Shown in pieces: positions 1 to 7,146 of a stretch of 64,000 nucleotides of DNA. Made by a program: the position numbers and the translations under genes. How positions within the stretch are numbered: the stretch's first letter is position 1; each line of letters opens with the position of its first letter. This DNA comes from Natranaerobius trueperi (GTDB lineage: Bacteria > Bacillota > Natranaerobiia > Natranaerobiales > Natranaerobiaceae): contig NZ_NIQC01000005.1 of NCBI RefSeq assembly GCF_002216005.1, positions 1 through 64,000 of the forward strand, read 5' to 3'. A model generated the notes under the pieces. The model was not told where the DNA came from. It saw only the letters and a list, made by a program, of their open reading frames with translations, and made no database searches.

Positions 1-2
1 AG

Positions 3-122
3 TCCTTATTAAAAATGCTTTATCTTGCGACTATGGATATCACTAAAAAATGGACTATGAGAACAAAAAATTGGGCTCAGATACTGGGACAACTAAGCAT
101 TTATTTCGAAGGACGGATATAA
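3..122 (+). mobile_element. IS256-type transposase, 3' end only
   Basis: The reading frame enters from the left edge and ends at a TAA after 39 visible residues. The peptide includes LYLATMDITKKWTM and then NWAQILGQLSIYFEGRI. This is the pattern I recognise as the extreme C-terminus of IS256/Mutator-family transposases, where a KKWT motif is followed by NW...QL.I.FE.R. The catalytic DDE residues lie outside the window, so it is not possible to say whether the element is intact. I could not fix the terminal inverted repeat in the roughly 70 bases that follow. The family call rests on the C-terminal signature only. Confidence 0.7.
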
Positions 123-194
123 GAAAATTTTTCTCGGGTAGTTGTATACTAGGAGTTCTTTACTCACTAGTTACCATATAACAACAAAAATGAT

Positions 195-240
195 AAATCG
201 AGGGAGATGCTCCCCTTATCTAAGGAAACTCCCTCGATTT
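195..240 (-). terminator. Hairpin downstream of arsR-type gene
   Basis: Arms AAATCGAGGGAG (195-206) and CTCCCTCGATTT (229-240) are perfectly complementary over 12 bp. On the minus strand the stem is followed by TATCATTTTTG, so it looks like a Rho-independent terminator for minus-strand transcription. It lies about 130 bp beyond the stop of the arsR-type gene, or it could belong to the end of the IS element. Confidence 0.5.
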
Positions 241-373
241 CTTCAGCATTTTATCCTGTAATTAAGTTATTCTTATAGGTCATTATCGGAATGTTTACAC
301 CAATTACTTGACAGACTCCCTAATCCTTTTCCTTCAGACATTTAACTCCCTCCCTTTTTACTCATTTAGAAAA

Positions 374-751
374 TTAATCTTCAAAACATACCTTTCCATC
401 CTTGAGTTCATCACAGGTATAGCCGTCATCCTTGTACTTAGTTAACCTCCTGTTATCTTCTTGATACTTATCTAGCTTTTTAGTTTCAGTAACTAAAATT
501 TCTTTAATAAACGGATACTCACCTGTAATGTCATCATTTAATTTATAATAAACATATTTAGCTGCCTTATAGTACTCTACCAATCCTACACTGGTAAGCT
601 TATTTAAATGTCTTGATGCATTAGATTGACTAATATCTAATAAGATCTCTAATTCACAAACACATAGAACACCAAATTGTAATAAATTAAGAATTCTCAA
701 GCGTGTTTCATCAGACAATGTTTTAAGTACACGAACTAAATTGGATTCCAA
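374..751 (-). CDS. ArsR/SmtB-family metal(loid)-responsive repressor
   Basis: This is a 125-residue winged-helix repressor. The N-terminal part reads LKTLSDETRLRILNLL, typical of ArsR helix 1-2. The recognition helix region is ISQSNASRHLNKL and the wing is around VYYKL. A CVCE motif at about residues 30-33 matches the ELCVCDL metal-binding site of arsenite/antimonite-sensing ArsR proteins, and further cysteines lie near the C-terminus (YTCDEL, KVCFED). The start is TTG, preceded by AGAGGTGA at correct spacing. Two direct repeats just upstream (765-802) are probable operators for autorepression. No arsenic efflux or reductase gene is adjacent, so the controlled genes may be elsewhere. Family assignment is firm; the effector is inferred. 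Confidence 0.85.
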   Translation of the reverse strand: MESNLVRVLKTLSDETRLRILNLLQFGVLCVCELEILLDISQSNASRHLNKLTSVGLVEYYKAAKYVYYKLNDDITGEYPFIKEILVTETKKLDKYQEDNRRLTKYKDDGYTCDELKDGKVCFED

Positions 752-764
752 TCTATATCACCTC

Positions 765-802
765 TTTATAATCATATGTTCATATTCATTTATAATCATA
801 TG
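765..802 (-). promoter_or_regulatory. Direct-repeat operator upstream of ArsR gene
   Basis: The 14-base sequence TTTATAATCATATG occurs twice, at 765-778 and 789-802, spaced 24 bp start to start. Each copy contains the palindromic core CATATG. The pair lies between the divergence-free start of the ArsR-type gene and the next gene, overlapping where its promoter should be. This is the usual place for an autoregulatory ArsR site; binding is inferred. Confidence 0.45.
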
Positions 803-835
803 GTAGCTATAGTTTATCTCTTTATCAAGCACTTA

Positions 836-1279
836 CTACTTTTCTAATATTTGAGTTAATGTATCCTCTAATAAGTTTTTAAATTTAATATTATCTTCTT
901 TTTTTCTTTTTGGTACTTTAGTAAGTTTACCATCTCTTTTACGTATCTGTTGATTTATGTGTCTATTCATAAGTAAACCATCAATGTTATTATTAGTAAA
1001 TACCCAACCATTAGGATGAATAGCTTTAGCATATTTTGTTAGAACTAAAGATGCTAATCCATAGTCTTGAGTAATAATCAAATCATTTTTTTGAGTATTA
1101 TTTAAAATGACAAAATCTACAGCATCTTTCCCTTCATCAACAGTTATCACTCTTACATAATCATTTTTTATGTCATGAGAAAGATTTTTTACTACAACTA
1201 CTTCAATAGAAAAATTTTCTGCAACTTCAAATATGATATCCTTTACAGGACAGCTATCAGCATCAACTAAAATTTTAAT
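836..1279 (-). CDS. UPF0178/YaiI-YqxD family protein (AUU start)
   Basis: The protein belongs to the UPF0178 (DUF188) family of small PIN-like proteins of unknown function. It shows the family landmarks DADSCPVKD near the N-terminus, ITVDEGKDAVDF, TQDYGLASL and the NGWVFTNNNID segment. The first conventional start in frame is a GTG at 1150, but that would delete about 43 residues including the conserved DADxCPVK motif. The frame remains open upstream to position 1279, where ATT is preceded by GGAGG seven bases away, giving an N-terminus (M)KILVDAD identical to the family's usual MKILVDAD. I therefore place the start at an AUU codon, giving 147 residues. Family call is firm; the start codon is inferred from the ribosome-binding site and family alignment. 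Confidence 0.8.
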   Translation of the reverse strand: MKILVDADSCPVKDIIFEVAENFSIEVVVVKNLSHDIKNDYVRVITVDEGKDAVDFVILNNTQKNDLIITQDYGLASLVLTKYAKAIHPNGWVFTNNNIDGLLMNRHINQQIRKRDGKLTKVPKRKKEDNIKFKNLLEDTLTQILEK

Positions 1280-1317
1280 TAGTCTTCCTCCTCTCTTAAA
1301 ACATAACAGTTCTCAGT

Positions 1318-1509
1318 CTATAATATTTTTTTAACTCTACCAACTTTACCGGAGGTTAGTTTTACCTTGATACCATGAGGATGACTAGAAGATTTAGTTA
1401 AAATAGTATCTACTACTCCTTCTGTTAAATTACCAGTTCGTTGGTCTTGTTTTTGTACTATTTGAACAATAGTACCCGGTTTTAGATCACTTCTCTTTAT
1501 TTCACTCAT
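1318..1509 (-). CDS. ywbE: YwbE-like small basic protein
   Basis: A 63-residue basic protein matching the YwbE (DUF2196) family. Recognisable segments are RSDLKPGTIVQIVQKQDQRTG, then LTEGVVDTILTKSS, HPHGIKVKL and GKVGRVK. I set the start at the ATG at 1509 because AAAGGAG lies just upstream; a longer frame begins at 1545 without a ribosome-binding site. The product is probably a small beta-barrel nucleic-acid-binding-like protein, but no experimental function is known to me. It is about 40 bp upstream of the UPF0178 gene on the same strand, so they may be cotranscribed. Confidence 0.8.
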   Translation of the reverse strand: MSEIKRSDLKPGTIVQIVQKQDQRTGNLTEGVVDTILTKSSSHPHGIKVKLTSGKVGRVKKIL

Positions 1510-1622
1510 TTTTTTTGCTCCTTTCTTATCTAATACCATTATCATAACATTTATTAATGTAATTTACATCTAATATGAACTATTTTACAATAATATTAAC
1601 TATACTAAAGAGGAGCTTTTAC

Positions 1623-1871
1623 ATGTTCTATGTCTATATTTTAGTCTGTTCAGATAAAACTCTATACACAGGTTATACCAATAATTTAGAGAGTAGAATA
1701 AAAAAACATAATGAAGGAAAAGCCTCAAAATACACTAGAGCTAGATTACCAGTGAAGTTAGGGTATTATGAAGAATATAATTCTAAATCAGATGCGATGA
1801 AACGTGAGAGTTTAATAAAAAAAATGAATCGTAATGAAAAAATAGAATTATGTAATTCATACAAAAGCTAA
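1623..1871 (+). CDS. GIY-YIG superfamily nuclease-like protein (YhbQ type)
   Basis: A single-domain protein of 82 residues. The GIY-YIG core is visible as [19 protein letters not shown], followed by the conserved arginine in LESRIKKHN and the [15 protein letters not shown] segment typical of the UPF0213/YhbQ group. The ATG at 1623 is preceded by AGAGGAG and gives the normal N-terminus; an upstream frame extension from 1575 is unlikely to be translated. These stand-alone proteins are thought to act in DNA processing, but their substrate is not established. It is convergent with the M20 hydrolase and ends just before a hairpin terminator. Confidence 0.85.
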   Translation: MFYVYILVCSDKTLYTGYTNNLESRIKKHNEGKASKYTRARLPVKLGYYEEYNSKSDAMKRESLIKKMNRNEKIELCNSYKS

Positions 1872-1900
1872 AAGAGCTGACCCTTTAGGTCAACTCTTTT
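1870..1900 (+). terminator. Terminator after GIY-YIG gene
   Basis: AAAAGAGCTGACC (1870-1882) pairs with GGTCAACTCTTTT (1888-1900) with one mismatch, around a CTTTA loop. The arms are A-rich and T-rich at the outer ends, so it can work in both directions between two convergent genes. Confidence 0.7.
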
Positions 1901-1929
1901 AACTAAACTCGCCTATAACACCATGTGCT

Positions 1930-3171
1930 TTAAAGTTTGTTTGCAAGACGAATAGTTGTTTCTAATAATAATTCAGTTCCTTTAGCAATATCTAAAAATT
2001 CTGCCCATTCTTCAGGGTTATGACTACCACCATAACTTCTAATAAAAATCATACCCATATCAGTAATTTTAGCAATATAAGCAGCATCATGAGCAGCTGC
2101 ACTATGCATAATTTTAGTTGACATATTTAGCTCATCCGAAGCATCTTTCATCGTTTCAAATACATGATTACTAGTTGGTACAGGATCATCACAAGCTGTA
2201 ATTTCATAATCTACTTCAATCTCTCTATTCTTGCAAACCTTTTCAATTAGTTGTTTAATCTGTTCTGTTGCTTTATCTTTCGTATCTTTTTCAATATCTC
2301 TAAGATCTATCATTAGTTCAGCTTCACCAGGAACCACATTTACTGCCCCCGGAAGCACTTCTATACTCCCTACAGTACCAACGGTATGTTCACCCGCTTC
2401 ATTGTAAGCTATATTTTCAATTCCAAGAATTATTTCAGATGCTGCACATAATGCATCTTGTCTTTCTCCCATTGGAGCTGCACCTGAATGGGCAGCTTTT
2501 CCTGTTAACTTTACTTTAAAACGAGTAGCAGCAGCTATAGCTGTTATAATTCCTACTGGCTTTTGTGCTTTTATCAAATTATCTGCTTGTTCAATATGAA
2601 GTTCTAAATAACAATCTATATCATCAGAAGATTTCTTTGCATTTAAGACTTCTTCTTTTCTAATACCTCTATCTTTAAAAGCTTTTTCTAAAGATACTCC
2701 ATTTTTATCAACTAATTTACTAAGTTCTTCATATTCTAAAGTACCTGACACTGCTCTACTCCCTACACAACTTTTACCATAGGCAGTAGATTCTTCTATA
2801 ATAAAGATAGCAACTTCAATAGGTTTTTCTGTTGTTATATTATATTCATTTAACGTACGAACAACTTCTAGTCCTGCAATAACCCCTGCATTACCGTCAA
2901 ACATCCCACCATTAATAACTGTATCAATGTGTGAACCTATCATTACTGGTGAAGCATTTGAATCAGTTCCTTCTCTTCTACCAAAAATGTTTCCAATACT
3001 ATCTTGATAAACTTCTAATCCTGCATCTTCAAAGTCTTTTATTAATTGCTTTCGACATTTATCTTCTTCTGGTGTAAATGGTAATCGAGTAGTTCCTGGT
3101 TCTTTAATATTAGCATTAAATTGGTTTAATTTTTTTAAATCTCTTTCAATCCGTTCTTTACTAACTCTCAT
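1930..3171 (-). CDS. M20-family amidohydrolase (N-carbamoyl-amino-acid hydrolase / allantoate amidohydrolase type)
   Basis: A 413-residue cytosolic hydrolase of the M20 HyuC/AmaB/AllC group. The metal ligands are seen in GSHIDTVINGGMFDGN, IEESTAYG, LHIEQ and the C-terminal GGSHNPEEW, and HDAAYIA matches the conserved histidine-aspartate segment of this branch. The dimerisation or lid domain occupies roughly residues 210-330. Such enzymes cleave N-carbamoyl-L-amino acids, allantoate, ureidoglycolate-type compounds or penicillamine-like amides; the exact substrate cannot be read from the sequence. A class V aminotransferase that could act on purine-derived glyoxylate sits 3 kb away, but no other purine-catabolic gene is present. 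Start ATG has a GGGGGA upstream. Length is normal. Confidence 0.85.
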   Translation of the reverse strand: MRVSKERIERDLKKLNQFNANIKEPGTTRLPFTPEEDKCRKQLIKDFEDAGLEVYQDSIGNIFGRREGTDSNASPVMIGSHIDTVINGGMFDGNAGVIAGLEVVRTLNEYNITTEKPIEVAIFIIEESTAYGKSCVGSRAVSGTLEYEELSKLVDKNGVSLEKAFKDRGIRKEEVLNAKKSSDDIDCYLELHIEQADNLIKAQKPVGIITAIAAATRFKVKLTGKAAHSGAAPMGERQDALCAASEIILGIENIAYNEAGEHTVGTVGSIEVLPGAVNVVPGEAELMIDLRDIEKDTKDKATEQIKQLIEKVCKNREIEVDYEITACDDPVPTSNHVFETMKDASDELNMSTKIMHSAAAHDAAYIAKITDMGMIFIRSYGGSHNPEEWAEFLDIAKGTELLLETTIRLANKL

Positions 3172-3304
3172 TTAGAGTCCCCCTTTATATTCTATAAAAA
3201 TAATCAGCCTTAGTATAACTAAGGCTGAAAAACAACTAGTTTTAAATAAGTCGTTTCAAATCTCCTCACAGTTCTAGCTATACCAACAATAGCTAACATT
3301 GTAT

Positions 3305-3415
3305 CTATGTATCTCCCACTGAGCCAATGATAAGTCCTATCACCTTACTATATGCAGAACCCATTCCATCAAAGAACGTTTTTATTACTTCTTTAGGGCT
3401 TGTCTTACATCTATA
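3305..3415 (-). pseudogene. Remnant of a DcuC/YfcC-type carrier
   Basis: On the minus strand a 35-codon frame reads CKTSPKEVIKTFFDGMGSAY and continues SKVIGLIIG before a TAG at 3305. This resembles the mid-protein segment DSLKVFMDGMGNSFAKVVTL of the intact DcuC-type carrier at 21079-22470. The frame is closed on both sides, with no initiation site and nothing similar in the flanks that I can follow. It looks like a decayed fragment of a second carrier gene. The match is short, so chance similarity is not excluded. Confidence 0.4.
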
Positions 3416-3498
3416 AAACAGGAACTAAGTTTAGTTTCTGTTTATATCAAATAGCTAGTATTACAACAGGCCTTTATAACACGGTTTAATAAAAATTC

Positions 3499-3530
3499 AT
3501 CACCATTGTTACTGTAGTAACAATGGTGAT
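3499..3530. terminator. Strong 14-bp hairpin
   Basis: ATCACCATTGTTAC (3499-3512) and GTAACAATGGTGAT (3517-3530) form a perfect stem with a TGTA loop. The minus-strand exit is GAATTTTTATT, so it probably terminated a former minus-strand gene, perhaps the decayed carrier. Confidence 0.5.
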
Positions 3531-3655
3531 TTAATTGTATCACTTTATACAATTAAATAGAAGTCGAATATTGTGATTTTTTACGAAATATTGCCAAACA
3601 TATTATTTTAACTAAAAAATATCATAGTAATAAAGATTAGTTTGGAGTGATTGAG

Positions 3656-4195
3656 TTGAACAAATTTGAATACTTAGAGGTTTTAAAAAATAGATATTAT
3701 CATTTTTTTGATTTGTATCATAACTACTATATCAATAACACAAAATTTCAATTACTAGCTTCTTATAATATTAAAGCAGAAAAGTACATGTTTTCTAAAG
3801 ATGTGAAAATATATACTGTTGAACAAAATGAACATGCTTTAGTTAAATTATTTAATCATTCTATAAACTTAAATCAGGTTAAAGAAGTAATTGAAACTGT
3901 TAAAAACTCGATCAACGAGTTAGTAGAACCTCATCCTGATCACATGAAAACAGTTCTTACTTGCGTTATTGTTACTGAACACAGTGCAGACAAAGAAAGC
4001 AAAGATTTTATTTCACGTTTTCGCTATCAAAAGCCTTTTTTGTTTTATTTCAAAGGCTGGTGTGAATTAAGAATGGTTTTAATTGATTTAAATAATAAAG
4101 AACTAATTTATCATCCGAAGGATAAGGAGGTGGTCAATCTATATAAACTGCCTGAAACAAAGTTTTCACAAAATAAAATCACGAAGGAGGGGTAA
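3656..4195 (+). CDS. Unrecognised protein coupled to cstA
   Basis: A protein of about 179 residues with no family I can name. It has no signal peptide or clear membrane span; it is rich in aromatic residues (NRYYHFFDLYHNYYIN, FLFYFKGW) and mixed charge, suggesting a soluble or peripheral protein. I place the start at TTG 3656 because GGAG lies eight bases upstream; a GTG at 3647 overlaps that ribosome-binding site. It ends three bases before cstA, whose own ribosome-binding site GGAGGGG lies inside its last codons. Translational coupling suggests a role as partner or regulator of the CstA permease. Confidence 0.7.
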   Translation: MNKFEYLEVLKNRYYHFFDLYHNYYINNTKFQLLASYNIKAEKYMFSKDVKIYTVEQNEHALVKLFNHSINLNQVKEVIETVKNSINELVEPHPDHMKTVLTCVIVTEHSADKESKDFISRFRYQKPFLFYFKGWCELRMVLIDLNNKELIYHPKDKEVVNLYKLPETKFSQNKITKEG

Positions 4196-4198
4196 AAC

Positions 4199-5800
4199 GT
4201 GAGTTTGGGTGTACTTGTGATTGGTATTATCTGTTTTGTTATTGCTTATGCTACCTATGGTGCATGGCTAGCAAAAAAATGGGGAATTGACCCTAGTAGA
4301 ACAACACCTGCTCATTATTTAAATGATGGCCTTGATTATGTCCCTGCTAAAGCTCCTGTTCTTCTTGGACACCATTTTTCATCAATTGCAGGGGCAGCTC
4401 CGATAGTCGGGCCAATAACAGCTAGTATGTGGGGTTGGGCTCCTGTAGCATTGTGGATTATTCTCGGAAGTATTTTTATTGGTGGAGTTCAAGATTTCGG
4501 TTCTTTATTTGCTTCTACACGACATGACGCTAGATCTATAGGTTATGTGATCAAGAGTAATATAGGTGAAAGTGGTAAAAAACTTTTTGCTATATTTGCA
4601 TGGTTAACTTTAATATTAATTGTTGCAGCCTTTGCCAACATAGTTGCAGATACTTTTGTAGCATCTCCAGAGTCAGCAACAGCGTCTGTTTTATTTATAT
4701 TACTAGCAATAGTATTTGGTTTTTCTGTCAATAAAGGCGGGCTTTCTCTACCAATTGCTTCTGTTATAGGAGTTATTTTACTCTTTATCTGTATCTGGAT
4801 CGGAACACTATTCCCTCTAGTAATTTCACATTTTACTTGGATGATTATATTACTCATCTACATTTTTGTAGCCTCCATTACTCCTGTATGGATATTACTT
4901 CAACCTCGTGATTATCTAAACTCGTTTATGTTATATGTGATGATAATTGGTGCATTCTTAGGCTTAATCTTTTATCGACCTGATTTTGAATTACCTGCCG
5001 TCACTACCTTTAATGTTGATGGTGAATTACTATTCCCAATTCTGTTTGTTACAGTTGCATGTGGAGCTATTTCTGGCTTTCACTCCCTTGTAGGTTCAGG
5101 TACAACTTCTAAACAGCTTAATAATGAAAAAGATGCAAAATTAGTAGGTTATGGTAGTATGTTACTTGAAGGTGTTCTAGCCTTAATAGCTCTTATAACT
5201 GCTGCTTATTTGACATCTGATATGTTAGATGAATTCATGGCTGAAGGGCCGATCTATGTATTTTCACATGGTATAGGAACATTTATTTCACAACTTGGTG
5301 TTGATTTTACTATAGCTCAAACCTTCGGGGCGCTTGCAATCTCAGCTTTTGCTTTAACTAGTCTAGATACAGCAACAAGGTTATCAAGGTTTATCTTTCA
5401 AGAATATTTCGCAGGGAATACCCCTGTACCAGAGGCAGAGAAATCTAATAATCTTCTCACTAACCGTTATATTGCCACTATTATTAGTGTCATTGTAGCA
5501 GGAACTTTAGCATTTTACGGCTGGGAAGCAATCTGGCCAATTTTTGGGTCTGCAAATCAACTTCTAGCTTCACTAGCATTTTTAGCTTTAGCTACTTGGA
5601 TGGTAAAGTTAGGTAAAAGTAAATCTATGTTTATATATCCTATGATCTTTATGGCTCTTGTAACTCTTACAGCATTGGCATTCATGATATATACTAATTT
5701 CCCTCATAATCCATTACTTGTAATCATATCAGTTATTTTATTTACTTTAGCAATAGTTTTATTTAAAAATGCATATCAAATATTAAGAGGTGAAAGTTGA
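4199..5800 (+). CDS. cstA: CstA-type carbon starvation permease (pyruvate/peptide carrier)
   Basis: A 533-residue polytopic membrane protein with about 14 to 16 hydrophobic segments. Family landmarks include YATYGAWLAKKWGID near the start, LLGHHFSSIAGAAPIVGP, GVQDFGSLFASTRHDARSIG, FHSLVGSGTTSKQL and SLDTATRLSRFIFQE. These are the conserved CstA/BtsT blocks. Characterised members take up pyruvate by proton symport or are implicated in peptide uptake under starvation. The protein is at the shorter end, lacking much of the C-terminal extension of the roughly 700-residue E. coli homologues. GTG start with GGAGGGG upstream. Its gene is coupled to the preceding small gene and is followed by a strong bidirectional terminator. 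Confidence 0.9.
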   Translation: MSLGVLVIGIICFVIAYATYGAWLAKKWGIDPSRTTPAHYLNDGLDYVPAKAPVLLGHHFSSIAGAAPIVGPITASMWGWAPVALWIILGSIFIGGVQDFGSLFASTRHDARSIGYVIKSNIGESGKKLFAIFAWLTLILIVAAFANIVADTFVASPESATASVLFILLAIVFGFSVNKGGLSLPIASVIGVILLFICIWIGTLFPLVISHFTWMIILLIYIFVASITPVWILLQPRDYLNSFMLYVMIIGAFLGLIFYRPDFELPAVTTFNVDGELLFPILFVTVACGAISGFHSLVGSGTTSKQLNNEKDAKLVGYGSMLLEGVLALIALITAAYLTSDMLDEFMAEGPIYVFSHGIGTFISQLGVDFTIAQTFGALAISAFALTSLDTATRLSRFIFQEYFAGNTPVPEAEKSNNLLTNRYIATIISVIVAGTLAFYGWEAIWPIFGSANQLLASLAFLALATWMVKLGKSKSMFIYPMIFMALVTLTALAFMIYTNFPHNPLLVIISVILFTLAIVLFKNAYQILRGES

Positions 5801-5806
5801 TATATT

Positions 5807-5844
5807 AATAAAAGATGCTGGTTTTAAAACCAGCATCTTTTATT
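5807..5844. terminator. Bidirectional terminator between cstA and aminotransferase
   Basis: A perfect 38-bp palindrome with A-rich outer left arm and T-rich outer right arm, core GATGCTGG/CCAGCATC. It sits exactly between two convergent stops and overlaps the stop region of the aminotransferase gene. Confidence 0.85.
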
Positions 5845-7000
5845 AATTCTTTTCTTTTTTCATAATATTTTCTAGTAGAATGTTTATTCCTTTTCCAAAT
5901 TCAACAGGGTAATCAAGTCTAAATAATGTTCTTTCTATAGCTGATATTACTGTTACCAATTCATTTGTATCTATATTTCCCATATGTCCAAGTCTAAAGA
6001 GTTTTCCTGCATAAGGTCCTAACCCACCTGCTACTACCACTCCTTCTTCTTTTAATACCTTTCTAAATTCACCATCTTCAATACCCTCAGGGTATAGCGG
6101 ATTAGAAAGTGTAGATGCTCGAACGTTTTCTTCTGCTAAGATCTCAAAGCCTAACCCCTCTAAAGCTTTTTGTACTGCTCTACCTCTAATTTGATGACGC
6201 TTAAACCTTTCTAATAACCCTTCATTCTTTATAATCTGAACTGCTTCTTTTAGAGCCCAAATCAAATTGACAGGTGGTGTTCCAAAATATTTATCTGGAT
6301 TTTTCATTACAGGTAACCATCTATCAAAATCTAAGTAATATTCACAAATGTCTCCAATCTCTTCTCGTCTACTCATAGCTTTTTCACTTACCCAGACCAT
6401 AGCTAATCCCGGAGGAACTCCGAATGCTTTTTGAGATGCTGTTATTAATACATCAATTCCCATTTCATACATAAACTCAGGTTCACCAGCTGTAGAGCAC
6501 ACTCCATCAACAATAAATAAAGTCTCTGGATGCTTATCCAATACCTCTCCTAATTGATCTAATGATGCCTTTACTCCAGTAGAAGTATCTACATGAGTTA
6601 CAGCAACAGCTTTATATTTCTTTTTTGCTAGTTTTTCTTTAATTTCCTCTACAGATATTGCCTTTCCCCATTTACTAGAAAGAACATCTACATCAAGCCC
6701 TTTTCTTTTACATAAATCAACCATTCTATCTCCGAAAAAACCATGAGATATTACCAATACAGAGTCTGTTTCTTTTAATGTATTAGCTATTGCCATTTCC
6801 ATTGCTAAAGTACCTGAACCAGAAACCACAAATACTTCACTACTATTCCATAATTTTGTTAAATCAGAAATGACCTCTTTAAAATCTTCAACAAAGTTAG
6901 GATCTTTAAAGGCTGCAGTTTCTCTTCCTAGCTGTTTACGTATAGGTTCAGTAACAGGAGTAGGTCCTGGTATCATTACAAGTTCACGGTTTGTATTCAA
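5843..7000 (-). CDS. Class V PLP aminotransferase (serine/alanine-glyoxylate type)
   Basis: A 385-residue fold-type I, class V aminotransferase of the alanine-glyoxylate / serine-pyruvate / serine-glyoxylate group. The N-terminal MIPGPTPVTEPIRKQLG, the SGSGTLAMEMAIAN segment, VDGVCSTAGEPEFMYEMGID and the PLP-binding lysine in TASQKAFGVPPGLAM all fit. It would transfer an amino group from alanine, serine or a related donor to glyoxylate or pyruvate. Purine-catabolic ureidoglycine aminotransferases are in the same group, so substrate is open. The start is TTG 7000 with GGGAGGG upstream. It stands alone between a terminator and the divergent flavodiiron gene. Confidence 0.85.
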   Translation of the reverse strand: MNTNRELVMIPGPTPVTEPIRKQLGRETAAFKDPNFVEDFKEVISDLTKLWNSSEVFVVSGSGTLAMEMAIANTLKETDSVLVISHGFFGDRMVDLCKRKGLDVDVLSSKWGKAISVEEIKEKLAKKKYKAVAVTHVDTSTGVKASLDQLGEVLDKHPETLFIVDGVCSTAGEPEFMYEMGIDVLITASQKAFGVPPGLAMVWVSEKAMSRREEIGDICEYYLDFDRWLPVMKNPDKYFGTPPVNLIWALKEAVQIIKNEGLLERFKRHQIRGRAVQKALEGLGFEILAEENVRASTLSNPLYPEGIEDGEFRKVLKEEGVVVAGGLGPYAGKLFRLGHMGNIDTNELVTVISAIERTLFRLDYPVEFGKGINILLENIMKKEKN

Positions 7001-7146
7001 ATTAAACCCTCCCCTCCAAATTAAACAGGTTTTCTAATTTAATTAATATTAAATATATTGATTAAATATTACTAAGTTATCCTTTAACATATATTTAATA
7101 TGGTTTGATAATAATATTAATGACAATATTACAGGGAGGTATATAT

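Larger units (their letters stand above)
3172..3655. other. Intergenic stretch with hairpins and a DcuC-like remnant
   Basis: This stretch has no intact gene. It holds a hairpin with arms CAGCCTTAG and CTAAGGCTG (about 3207-3229), a short minus-strand coding remnant (3305-3415) and a 14-bp perfect hairpin (3499-3530). The remainder up to the start at 3656 presumably contains the promoter of the cstA pair, but I could not settle on -35/-10 hexamers. Confidence 0.5.

Noticed and set aside
1150-1150. GTG at 1150 as start of the UPF0178 gene
   Set aside because: It would remove the family's conserved N-terminal DADxCPVK motif and has no ribosome-binding site; ATT at 1279 has one.
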